A stretch of 9,778 nt of DNA from DAOVRL01 sp964459805 (GTDB lineage Bacteria > Planctomycetota > Phycisphaerae > Sedimentisphaerales > Anaerobacaceae): positions 1 to 9,778 of the forward strand of contig CAYWOD010000132.1 of the NCBI GenBank assembly GCA_964459805.1, given 5' to 3'. The notes below the pieces were generated by a model. That model did no database searches. It worked only from the letters and a program-made list of their open reading frames with translations, and was not told where the DNA came from. This document shows positions 1 through 7,051 of this stretch, piece after piece. Within the stretch, counting starts at the first letter, position 1; every line of letters starts with the position of its first letter. A program made the position numbers and the translations under genes.

Positions 1-802
1 TTTGCTCCGCTGCATCTGCGGCGCCATGCTTTATCCCCAACAATCCGAGCGTATCGCGTTCAATGATATTCTTTATGTTGTCCCTCGGGACCGTAGGCAG
101 ATTGGTATCGGCCAGGAGCATATTGAAACCGAGCAGCGTTTCTATGCACGGGCCGGCGGTGCTCAGAGGAAACCCGCTGCCGAACAGCAGCTTGTCCATC
201 ACTCCCTGCTCGTTCGCCGCCACCACCGTGTTGTACACCTGCCACACACTACTGGGGCGAACCGTCAAATCCGCATAGACGTTCTCGTGCTTGGCGACCA
301 GGGCCAATGTCTGCTCGACGAACGGCGTGCCCATACCTCCGATTACAATCTTCAAGTCGGCAAACTCCCTGGCAACCTCATCCAAAAGGTACGGCTGGGC
401 GTACTCTAAGATCGCATCAGGAGGAGGGCCTCCATTATGGAAGAAAACGGGCATCTCCAGCTCGTGTGCCGATTCATAAAACCGCATTGCCCTGCTATGC
501 GTCGGATGAAAACCGCACGCCGAACAATACAGGACAGCCCCTTTGAGGCCCAGCTTGTCCTTGACGGGCCTTAAATTGGCGGCGCTTACCTTATCGTTTG
601 CCGGGTCAACAACCGCAAAGCCAACCATTTTCTCTTTATGCCTGCCGACGTACTCGGCCAGCTTCTTATTGATCTTGTCGCTGGGCCCGTCGGCGGCTGC
701 CAGCACGATGCAGACATCCACCGTCTCAGCGGCAGCCAAATGCTCCGACGTATCAACGTCGTCAGCCGCAAAATCTATATGTGTATGACAGTCAACTATC
801 AT
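1..802 (-). CDS. Amidohydrolase_2-type TIM-barrel protein, 3' end outside window
   Basis: 267 codons are visible from ATG (802) with no stop before the window edge, so the C terminus is missing. The start MIVDCHTHID is the classic opening of Amidohydrolase_2 (PF04909) metal-dependent hydrolases and fixes the start; only a weak AGGG site precedes it. Visible family landmarks are the strand-1 HTH motif (H6, H8), a FHNGG histidine at H122, the LKIVIGGMGTP stretch (151-160), KHENVYADL (171-179) and LLFGSGFP (205-212). Family members normally have His in the GHMG-like motif and Asp in GSDYP; here these are G156 and G210. Members hydrolyse or decarboxylate small carbon-nitrogen or carboxylate substrates in the cytoplasm, and no signal peptide is seen. 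With two expected metal ligands missing, activity may be altered or lost. Fold assignment is secure; substrate is unknown. Confidence 0.88.
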   Translation of the reverse strand, partial: MIVDCHTHIDFAADDVDTSEHLAAAETVDVCIVLAAADGPSDKINKKLAEYVGRHKEKMVGFAVVDPANDKVSAANLRPVKDKLGLKGAVLYCSACGFHPTHSRAMRFYESAHELEMPVFFHNGGPPPDAILEYAQPYLLDEVAREFADLKIVIGGMGTPFVEQTLALVAKHENVYADLTVRPSSVWQVYNTVVAANEQGVMDKLLFGSGFPLSTAGPCIETLLGFNMLLADTNLPTVPRDNIKNIIERDTLGLLGIKHGAADAAEQ

Positions 803-982
803 TACCACAGCCCTTAACTACAACGCGCTTGCGAGCGCAACGCAGCAATCTCCTTCTCCTCCATACTACTGATACTCTGTCGATTCCAAATAATCAATAA
901 TCAATTGGAACCCCGCCGTCAAGAGCAATTATCGCGCCACCACAGACCGGGCCGAACCGCATTTTACAGAGACAATGCCACC

Positions 983-1690
983 TTAGCTGGTTCTTTTTCT
1001 GGGTCTTTGTGTCGTCGGCGCCTTTGGAGTTTTATAGGTTGCCCCGGCCCAGAGCTCGTACCAGGTTTCTATGTAGTCCGAAACCAGAGCGGCAACCAGC
1101 GTTACAACTCCCAAGACAACCACATAATCAGCCCATACCGACTCAGTGACGTCGGTTTTTGGCCATATCACCAAAAGCGGAATAACAATCATCGAGTAGC
1201 TCGAGCAGTACAGGAATCCGGCCATCGCGCGCCATCTGTCCAATCCCTTCTGAACGCTCCTGGTCTCGACATCTTCGGATATGCGTCGCCTCAAACGGCT
1301 GACAGACTGATCAAGAAGCAGTCTGTCGGTTCCGGCCTTTGCCGACTTTCGCTGCTCGTTGCTTATCCACGGGTGTTTATCTTTGCCGAGGTGTATTCTC
1401 AGAATTAGCGGCCGCCAAATTATTCTCGCGACAAAACACATGTGCAGCGCATATATCAAAAGCCCCCACAGCGCTGCGCCGGCCACGACTGCCCAGAACA
1501 CATAGCGGTCTCTTCCCGCATCCTGAAATATCCGGCCCTCATCTTCGCCAACCACTTTCCATACAAACAGCCCCACAAAACCCGGTGCTACGTACCGAGT
1601 CAAAACTGCGATTCGATCAAGTAAATCCGATATCGATGTCCTGCCGACTCTTTCAATCTTCATTGTCCCTTCAGTTTTTCCTGCGACCAT
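983..1690 (-). CDS. Four-helix integral membrane protein of unknown function
   Basis: A 235-residue protein I do not recognise. The open frame extends upstream to 1741, but ATG at 1690 has an AAGGAAGG site a few bases upstream and is the better start. Four hydrophobic segments are visible at about residues 27-47, 63-90, 157-176 and 187-205. The loop between helices 2 and 3 (about 91-156) is long, polar and very basic (SRLRRRISEDVETR, residues 131-144), so it is probably cytoplasmic. The C-terminal tail is also basic (TQRPRKRTS) and proline-rich. No catalytic motif is seen. It lies upstream of and co-directional with the amidohydrolase-like gene, separated by 180 bases, so co-transcription is possible but unproven. 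The consistent reading frame, start site and hydrophobicity pattern argue for a real gene. Confidence 0.72.
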   Translation of the reverse strand: MVAGKTEGTMKIERVGRTSISDLLDRIAVLTRYVAPGFVGLFVWKVVGEDEGRIFQDAGRDRYVFWAVVAGAALWGLLIYALHMCFVARIIWRPLILRIHLGKDKHPWISNEQRKSAKAGTDRLLLDQSVSRLRRRISEDVETRSVQKGLDRWRAMAGFLYCSSYSMIVIPLLVIWPKTDVTESVWADYVVVLGVVTLVAALVSDYIETWYELWAGATYKTPKAPTTQRPRKRTS

Positions 1691-2215
1691 AATCCTTCCT
1701 TTCAATAATAGATCCCAATTACAATGCCCACCCTCAACCATAGCACATAAATTATAGTCACTCGGCAGCCCGCTTCAAGACTTATTACAGTCCAATAGAA
1801 TAGATAATTGTCCGGGTCCGATAAGAGCCGGCAAAAAATCCGTCATACCCCCAACAAACTCGAAATACGCTCAAATGGCTTTTTTACAGACTCCAGCAGC
1901 GCCGTTTCGATATTCCAGATTTGCCCCTTGACGTTTTGAACGGACAAAGGTATTATTGTCCTGCGTGTGACGCCGACTGCGAGCGCACAGAAAAAGGAGA
2001 ATGTGTAGCGAAAGGACAACCGGCAAAAAGTACTCAGCATCAAACACGCAGCGTTAAGCGCCTGATACGAAGTTTCACCGAATAGCCGAGCAAGACGTTC
2101 AAGCATCGGGTATCGAGAATTTCTTCGATTTTTTTGCGTAGTTTGGCGTCTTAATACGTAGGACCACCGGGACCCAAGGCCGGGGTCCGGGGTCTTGTAT
2201 CTGGAGAACGGCATT
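1691..2215. other. Divergent intergenic region, no convincing gene
   Basis: 525 bases between a minus-strand gene starting at 1690 and a plus-strand gene starting at 2216. A minus-strand open frame spans 1843-2235, but it has no ribosome binding site, begins inside the neighbouring gene, and its product (with two hydrophobic stretches) is not recognised. The part at about 1850-2200 could be a degenerate gene or a dispersed non-coding element. A small hairpin lies at 2170-2188. Both flanking genes must have promoters in or near this stretch, but no convincing -35/-10 pair was identified. Confidence 0.5.
2170..2188 (+). other. Short hairpin just upstream of the zf-TFIIB gene
   Basis: GGACCC at 2170-2175 pairs perfectly with GGGTCC at 2183-2188 around a 7-base loop, 28 bases before the ATG at 2216. 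There is no following T run, so it does not look like a terminator. It may be a leader structure, or part of the undefined element filling the preceding gap. Confidence 0.3.
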
Positions 2216-2620
2216 ATGGATTGTCCGGTGTGCAAAAACGCGATGATTACCCTCGAACTCGAGGAAGTAGAGATCGATTATTGCACGGATTGTGGGGGGA
2301 TATGGCTCGACGCCGGCGAACTCGAAATGCTGCTCGGCGAGCCCGAAAAGGCCAAGCAACTGCTGGATTCCTTCAAGAGCGAGCCCACTTGTACCGAAAG
2401 GCCGCGCAAGTGCCCAATCTGCGATAAGAAAATGCAAAAAATCATCGTCGGCCAATCTGAGCCGACCCTGCTAATCGACAAGTGCTCAAAAGGCGACGGC
2501 TTGTGGTTCGATAAAGGCGAGCTGCACGACATCTTCGACCGGGCACAATTGGACGAAGGCAGTAAGATCCAGGGACTATTGGCCGATATGTTCGGCCACG
2601 ACAAAAAGGATGAAGGTTGA
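2216..2620 (+). CDS. zf-TFIIB family tandem zinc-ribbon protein
   Basis: A 134-residue protein with two copies of the zf-TFIIB (PF13453) zinc finger. Copy 1 has CPVC (C3, C6) and CTDCGGIWLDAGEL (C23, C26). Copy 2 has CPIC (C66, C69) and KCSKGDGLWFDKGEL (C90), where the fourth cysteine position is G93, so its zinc site is incomplete. The GGxWxDxGEL signature is diagnostic of the family, whose members are small presumed nucleic-acid- or protein-binding factors without an established reaction. The ATG at 2216 is preferred over an in-frame ATG at 2195 because GGAG lies at 2203-2206 with 9-base spacing and the protein then opens with the expected MDCPVC. No membrane segment or signal peptide is present. 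The next gene begins at the stop codon (overlap or a 10-base gap), so the two are probably co-transcribed. Confidence 0.88.
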   Translation: MDCPVCKNAMITLELEEVEIDYCTDCGGIWLDAGELEMLLGEPEKAKQLLDSFKSEPTCTERPRKCPICDKKMQKIIVGQSEPTLLIDKCSKGDGLWFDKGELHDIFDRAQLDEGSKIQGLLADMFGHDKKDEG

Positions 2621-2630
2621 GGAGCCAAGC

Positions 2631-4868
2631 GTGAGCCCACTGGCTCAACAATTGATCTGCATATTGCTGCTCGTCTCTGTGGCCGGCCCCAGCCGCGCTG
2701 AGGACTCGCCACTGCCTGCGGACTATTCGATCCCCGTTATCGACCTTTCAAAGGACACGTCCCGCCAGGTAATAGTTGACAAAGAGGCGGGCCAATACCT
2801 CGGCCATCCCACCACGGTCCTGCTCGAAGATAATAAGACAATGATTGCCGTGTATCCCAAGGGCCACGGCCGCGGCGCAATCGTAATGAAGCGCAGCAGC
2901 GACGCCGGGTTGACCTGGTCGAAGCGACTGCCGACGCCCGACAACTGGGCCACATCCAAAGAGGTGCCCACCATTCACCACGTCATCGACAAGAAAGGCG
3001 TCAAGCGCCTGATTATGTTCTCGGGGCTCTACCCGATCCGAATGGGCGTTTCCGAAGACGACGGGGGGACCTGGACGCCGCTGGAACCCATCGGCGATTT
3101 CGGAGGGATAGTCGTTATGGCCTCCGTCGAAAGGCTGAAAAACGGCGATTATATGGCCCTGTTTCACGATGACGGGCGATTCCTGCGAGGCCTCGGCAAA
3201 CGCACGAAATTCCGCGTTTTCAAGACAATTTCAAAGGACGGCGGCCTGACCTGGAGCGAGCCCGTCGTCATCGCCGAGCACGGCGGCGCGCATATCTGTG
3301 AGCCGGGCCTGATACGCTCTCCGGACGGCAAGCAGATAGCAGTCCTGCTGCGAGAGAACAGCCGCAAATTCAATTCCTTCGTTATCTTCTCCGACGACGA
3401 AGGCCAAAGCTGGACCGAGCCCCGGGAATTGCCCGCAGCACTGACCGGCGACCGCCACACGGGCAAGTATGCCCCCGACGGCCGGCTGTTCATCAGCTTC
3501 CGTGACACGACGCGCTCGAGCCCGACCTCTGGTGACTGGGTCGGATGGGTCGGCACCTACGACGACATAGTCAAAGGCCGCCAGGGCCAATACCGCGTCC
3601 GCCTTATGGACAACACGAAATCCCGCGATTGCGCATACCCTGCTCTCGAGCTTTTGCCGGACGGCACCTTTGTCGCTACAACATACGGTCACTGGCAAAA
3701 AGGCCAAATGCCATATATCGCCAGCGTCCGCTTCAAGATTGAAGAGCTCGACGCCATCGCCGGCGAAACCGGCCCAAAGCAGACCAACGTCTTTATCAGC
3801 GGCGCCGACGGATACCATACATACCGCATTCCTGCTGTTATGGTGACCAACAAAGGAACGCTGCTGGCGTTTTGCGAAGGACGCAACACAGGCCGGGGCG
3901 ACAGCGGTGATATAGACCTCTTACTCAAGCGCTCGGGTGATGGCGGCAAGACCTGGAGCAAACAGCAAATCGTTTGGGACGATGGCCCAAATACGTGCGG
4001 CAATCCATGTCCCGTTCAAGATCAGCAGACAGGCGCCATTTGGCTGCTGATGACCTGGAATCGCGGCGACGACGGCGAGTCGGCCATAAAGAAGAACACC
4101 AGCAAAGACACACGCCGTGTATGGGTGAGCCGAAGTGACGACGACGGCCGGACCTGGTCCAAGCCGGTCCAGATAACAGATACGACCAAAAGACCCGAAT
4201 GGCGCTGGTACGCCACCGGGCCGGGTGTCGGAATCCAGCTTCAAAAAGGCCCATCAGAGGGTCGGCTCGTAATACCATGCGACCACAGCCTTGTCTCGGC
4301 TGACGACCCGGACGGCTATAACTCGCACGTTATCATCAGCGACGACCACGGCAAAACCTGGAAGATCGGCGGCGTCATCACTCCGAAGGTCAACGAATGC
4401 CAGGTCGTCGAGCTGGCCGACGGCGTCCTGATGATAAACATGCGCAATTACGACCGCTCCAAAACCACCCGCGCGATAGCAACGAGCACCGACGGCGGAA
4501 TGACCTTCTCGAGAGTCACCCACCATCCGGCGCTTGTCGAGCCGATATGCCAGGCGAGCTTCCTTCGTTACACGCTGAGCCCGGCCAATGAAAAGAACCG
4601 CCTGCTGTTCTCGAATCCCGCCCGGGCCCAAAGGGGCGACAGACGCCATATAACGGTGCGACTCAGCTATGACGAGGGCAAGACCTGGCCTGTCGCAAGG
4701 CTGCTCTACGGCGGCCCATCGGCCTATTCCTGCCTGACGGTGCTCCGCGACGCCGATATCGCCTGTTTGTACGAGGCCGGCAGAAACCATCCGTACGAAA
4801 AAATCGTTTTCGCCCGCTTTACCCTTGACTGGCTCACGGCTACAGCAGAAAATTCCCGTGACTTGTAA
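2631..4868 (+). CDS. Exported double-propeller exo-alpha-sialidase (GH33-like) protein
   Basis: About 750 residues (numbering here from the alternative ATG at 2610). Nine Asp boxes (SxDxGxTW) sit at 96, 148, 208, 261, 442, 509, 577, 626 and 686, forming two beta-propellers. The C-terminal one (about 390-740) carries a full sialidase site: YRIP (R406), CEGR, D431 as likely acid/base, E601 in NECQVVEL, R612, an arginine near 678-684 and Y706 as likely nucleophile. It should release terminal sialic acids from glycans. The N-terminal propeller (about 60-375) belongs to the BNR/sialidase superfamily but lacks YRIP, and its substrate is unknown. A hydrophobic stretch ending in GPSRA (about 15-30) suggests Sec export. 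GTG at 2631 is chosen because GAGGAG lies 6 bases upstream; ATG at 2610 has AAGG directly abutting it but gives a lysine-containing N terminus. It is coupled to the zf-TFIIB gene. Confidence 0.9.
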   Translation: MSPLAQQLICILLLVSVAGPSRAEDSPLPADYSIPVIDLSKDTSRQVIVDKEAGQYLGHPTTVLLEDNKTMIAVYPKGHGRGAIVMKRSSDAGLTWSKRLPTPDNWATSKEVPTIHHVIDKKGVKRLIMFSGLYPIRMGVSEDDGGTWTPLEPIGDFGGIVVMASVERLKNGDYMALFHDDGRFLRGLGKRTKFRVFKTISKDGGLTWSEPVVIAEHGGAHICEPGLIRSPDGKQIAVLLRENSRKFNSFVIFSDDEGQSWTEPRELPAALTGDRHTGKYAPDGRLFISFRDTTRSSPTSGDWVGWVGTYDDIVKGRQGQYRVRLMDNTKSRDCAYPALELLPDGTFVATTYGHWQKGQMPYIASVRFKIEELDAIAGETGPKQTNVFISGADGYHTYRIPAVMVTNKGTLLAFCEGRNTGRGDSGDIDLLLKRSGDGGKTWSKQQIVWDDGPNTCGNPCPVQDQQTGAIWLLMTWNRGDDGESAIKKNTSKDTRRVWVSRSDDDGRTWSKPVQITDTTKRPEWRWYATGPGVGIQLQKGPSEGRLVIPCDHSLVSADDPDGYNSHVIISDDHGKTWKIGGVITPKVNECQVVELADGVLMINMRNYDRSKTTRAIATSTDGGMTFSRVTHHPALVEPICQASFLRYTLSPANEKNRLLFSNPARAQRGDRRHITVRLSYDEGKTWPVARLLYGGPSAYSCLTVLRDADIACLYEAGRNHPYEKIVFARFTLDWLTATAENSRDL

Positions 4869-4932
4869 AGGAAATCCGCTATAGTGCCACATAACAAATA
4901 AGAAGGAACGAGTTTTAGCAAAGGAGACAATT

Positions 4933-5013
4933 ATGGGTACATGGAGCATTGTCTGCATCGTCGTCGCCGCCGTTGCCATCATTGCGGTAGTCATCCTCAA
5001 AAAGGGCAAGTAG
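4933..5013 (+). CDS. 26-residue single-helix membrane peptide upstream of lemA
   Basis: ATG at 4933 is preceded by an excellent AAAGGAG site with 6-base spacing and encodes 26 residues ending KKGK before TAG. It opens MGTWSIV and continues with an uninterrupted hydrophobic helix (about residues 5-22), then a basic tail, which predicts a single-pass inner-membrane peptide with its C terminus in the cytoplasm. It sits 64 bases after the sialidase gene and 39 bases before lemA. Its start region (AGGAG, spacer, ATGGG.ACA) and first residues resemble those of lemA (MGTVGIV), so it could be a partial duplication of the lemA N terminus or a small partner of the LemA/HtpX pair. I recognise no named family. 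The ribosome site and clean hydrophobic pattern are the main evidence. Confidence 0.6.
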   Translation: MGTWSIVCIVVAAVAIIAVVILKKGK

Positions 5014-5052
5014 CGAAACGACAGCAAAAACCTCTAAAATAGGAGAGTATTT

Positions 5053-5622
5053 ATGGGAACAGTAGGGATTGTCCTTATTGTTGTTCTTGTCGTCGTTGTT
5101 CTGCTTGTCCTGTTTGTCGTCGGCATCTTCAACGCCTTGGTTCGCCTGCGCAACCAGGTTGACAACGCATGGTCGCAGATTGACGTCCAGTTGAAGCGGC
5201 GGCACGATTTGATTCCGAATCTCGTCGAAACGGCCAAGGGCTATATGAAGCACGAGCGCGAGACCTTCGAGGTGATAACGAAGGCCCGGGCCCAGGCGAT
5301 GGGAGCGAAGACCGTCACCGATGCCGCACAGGCCGAAGGGGCACTGGGCGAAGCGCTCAGCAAGTTCATGCTGGTCGTGGAGAATTATCCCGAGTTAAAG
5401 GCCAATCAGAATTTCCTCGCGGTTCAGGAAGAGCTGACCAGCACGGAGAATAAGATCTCCTTCGCCAGGCAGAGCTACAACGACCAGGTCTTGTTCTTCA
5501 ACAACAAGATTCAGATGTTCCCCTCGAACCTCGTTGCGGGAACGTTTAGCTTTGGCAAGCGCGATTTCTTCGAGATTGAAAGTGCCGCCGAGCGCGAAGT
5601 TCCAAAGGTAAGCTTCAGTTAA
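5053..5622 (+). CDS. lemA: LemA family membrane protein
   Basis: A 189-residue protein, the usual length for LemA (PF04011). It has one strongly hydrophobic N-terminal helix (about 5-26) followed by a long helical domain. Family landmarks are NQVDNAWSQIDVQLKRRHDLIPNLV (about 34-58), the YPELKANQNFLAVQEEL block (about 112-128), TENKISFARQSYND (131-144) and an FP motif at 156-157. AGGAG lies 7 bases before the ATG at 5053. LemA proteins are membrane-anchored with a four-helix bundle; their biochemical role is unsettled, but lemA is very often found beside htpX-type M48 protease genes, as here. The pair, with the small membrane peptide upstream, probably forms one operon concerned with membrane-protein quality control or envelope stress; that function is inferred from context. 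Confidence 0.95.
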   Translation: MGTVGIVLIVVLVVVVLLVLFVVGIFNALVRLRNQVDNAWSQIDVQLKRRHDLIPNLVETAKGYMKHERETFEVITKARAQAMGAKTVTDAAQAEGALGEALSKFMLVVENYPELKANQNFLAVQEELTSTENKISFARQSYNDQVLFFNNKIQMFPSNLVAGTFSFGKRDFFEIESAAEREVPKVSFS

Positions 5623-5642
5623 TCGCGAAAGGCTGTTGCTTT

Positions 5643-5721
5643 CTGCCGCGTTCAGGTTAGTGCTGTTCTGCCAGGAACAGCGCGGCGGCAGGGTGTTCAG
5701 GAGCACAGCGCAGCCTGCCGC
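5643..5721 (+). other. Competing hairpins in the lemA-htpX spacer
   Basis: The 174-base spacer contains several perfect pairings. GCTGTTC (5662-5668) pairs with GAACAGC (5675-5681), extendable to 9 pairs with one G-T. CTGCCG (5643-5648) can close around it using CGGCAG (5686-5691). That same CGGCAG can instead form an 8-bp stem GCGGCAGG (5685-5692) with CCTGCCGC (5714-5721). The two larger structures are mutually exclusive. No T run follows, so an intrinsic terminator is not indicated. Plausible roles are mRNA processing, differential expression within the operon, or none. Confidence 0.4.
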
Positions 5722-5796
5722 TCTCGGCCGGGTTCGTGTAGCGGGATGGAAGGCCCTGACTGCAGAACGTTAGCAACTGGGTACCAGGAACGAACA

Positions 5797-7023
5797 ATGT
5801 GGGAATTGATGCGAGCAAACAAGAGGAACTCCATCGTCTTGATGGTAGTAATGGCGGTCGTCCTGATGCTCTTGGGCTTTGTCATCGGCGCGGTCGTCTT
5901 TGGGGTCGAAGGCGCCATGTTCGGGCTGCTCATCGCTGTCGTGATATGGCTGGTCTTGACCTTGATAAGCCTCTCAAGCGGCGACCAAATCTTTTTGGCT
6001 GCGAGCAAAGCCAAGCCGGTTACTCACGATGTGCATCCGCAGTTGTTCAATGTGGTCGAAGAGATGAAAATCGCCGCCGGCCTGCCCGCGATGCCGAAGG
6101 TCTATATCATCAATGACCCCGCCCCGAACGCCTTTGCGACGGGCCGAAGCCCAAAAAGCGCATCCGTCGCCGTGACCGCAGGCCTTCTCGCCCGGCTCAA
6201 CCGCGATGAGCTCCAGGGCGTTATCGCCCACGAAATAAGCCACATCCTCCACCGCGACATCTTGTTCGTAACGCTTGCCGGCGTAATGCTCGGCTCGATT
6301 GTCCTGCTATCGCAGGTTTTCCTGCGAGGTATGTTCTACAGCTCTATGGGCTCCAGCAGAAGGTACTCATCCGGCTCAAAAGGCGGGGGACAGGCACAGC
6401 TTATTATGCTGGCGGTCGCCATAGTCGTCGCTATACTCGCGCCCATAATGGCGTATCTGCTGTACTTTGCGCTCTCGAGGAGGCGCGAATATCTCGCCGA
6501 CGCCGGCGGCGCCAGGCTGACCCGTTACCCCGAAGGCCTCGCAAGCGCCCTCGAGAAAATCGCCAATGACCCCTCGCCGCAGTTGGCCTCGGCCAACAAA
6601 GTCACCGCTCCGATGTACATCGCCAATCCTTTCAAAAAGAAAAAGCAGCGAAAACTATCCGACCTGACCAGCACTCATCCGCCCATCTCCGAGAGGGTAA
6701 AGATTCTCCGCAATATGACCCACGGTGCATCCTTCAAAGATTACTCAAACGCCTTCACTGCTGTAACAAAGACCAAAACGGTCGTCCCTCCTACCGCTTT
6801 TACAAAAGAGGAAGTTGCACTGCGTCAAGCACAAGCGAAGGGGAAAAAGGACCAGCGCCGGCAAAAACAAATGCGCCAGGTCGGCGACATAATGCGAAAG
6901 GTCAACGAGTTCGTGTTTTTGACTTGTCTGTGCGGTCTGAAACTAAAAATACCGCCCAACTTCAAGGCCCATAACGTCAAGTGTCCCCGTTGTCGCAGGA
7001 CGCTCGAGGTCCCGCGTAAGTAG
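5797..7023 (+). CDS. htpX: HtpX-like M48 membrane zinc metalloprotease with C-terminal zinc ribbon
   Basis: A 408-residue M48B-type protease. Two N-terminal helices (about 12-34 and 39-60) are followed by the catalytic region with HEISH (H145, E146, H149), further membrane segments at about 155-175 and 202-226, and the third zinc ligand region EYLADAGGAR (E231 likely). HtpX enzymes degrade misfolded membrane proteins with the active site facing the cytoplasm. This protein is longer than classical HtpX (about 290 residues): after about 310 it has a charged linker (335-370) and a C-terminal ribbon with C377, C379, C396 and C399 (CLCG...CPRC), of the kind often seen in Planctomycetota proteins. 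The open frame extends to 5746, but ATG at 5797 has AGGA 8 bases upstream and gives the normal family start. It follows lemA after 174 bases containing hairpins. Confidence 0.92.
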   Translation: MWELMRANKRNSIVLMVVMAVVLMLLGFVIGAVVFGVEGAMFGLLIAVVIWLVLTLISLSSGDQIFLAASKAKPVTHDVHPQLFNVVEEMKIAAGLPAMPKVYIINDPAPNAFATGRSPKSASVAVTAGLLARLNRDELQGVIAHEISHILHRDILFVTLAGVMLGSIVLLSQVFLRGMFYSSMGSSRRYSSGSKGGGQAQLIMLAVAIVVAILAPIMAYLLYFALSRRREYLADAGGARLTRYPEGLASALEKIANDPSPQLASANKVTAPMYIANPFKKKKQRKLSDLTSTHPPISERVKILRNMTHGASFKDYSNAFTAVTKTKTVVPPTAFTKEEVALRQAQAKGKKDQRRQKQMRQVGDIMRKVNEFVFLTCLCGLKLKIPPNFKAHNVKCPRCRRTLEVPRK

Positions 7024-7051
7024 TCACTTGAGCGACATACAACTGCTTGTT

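Noticed and set aside
905..1408. 167-codon plus-strand frame opposite the membrane protein
   Set aside because: Antisense shadow of the 983-1690 gene; composition is not protein-like and no ribosome site is present.
1843..2235. 130-codon minus-strand frame in the divergent gap
   Set aside because: Starts inside the zf-TFIIB gene, has no ribosome site at any internal ATG, and the product is unrecognised; kept only as part of the unexplained block.
3231..3818. 195-codon minus-strand frame inside the sialidase gene
   Set aside because: Antisense shadow; the plus-strand product has clear Asp boxes and catalytic residues.
4254..5027. 257-codon minus-strand frame spanning the sialidase end and the small peptide
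   Set aside because: Antisense of well-supported genes, with no ribosome site or domain.
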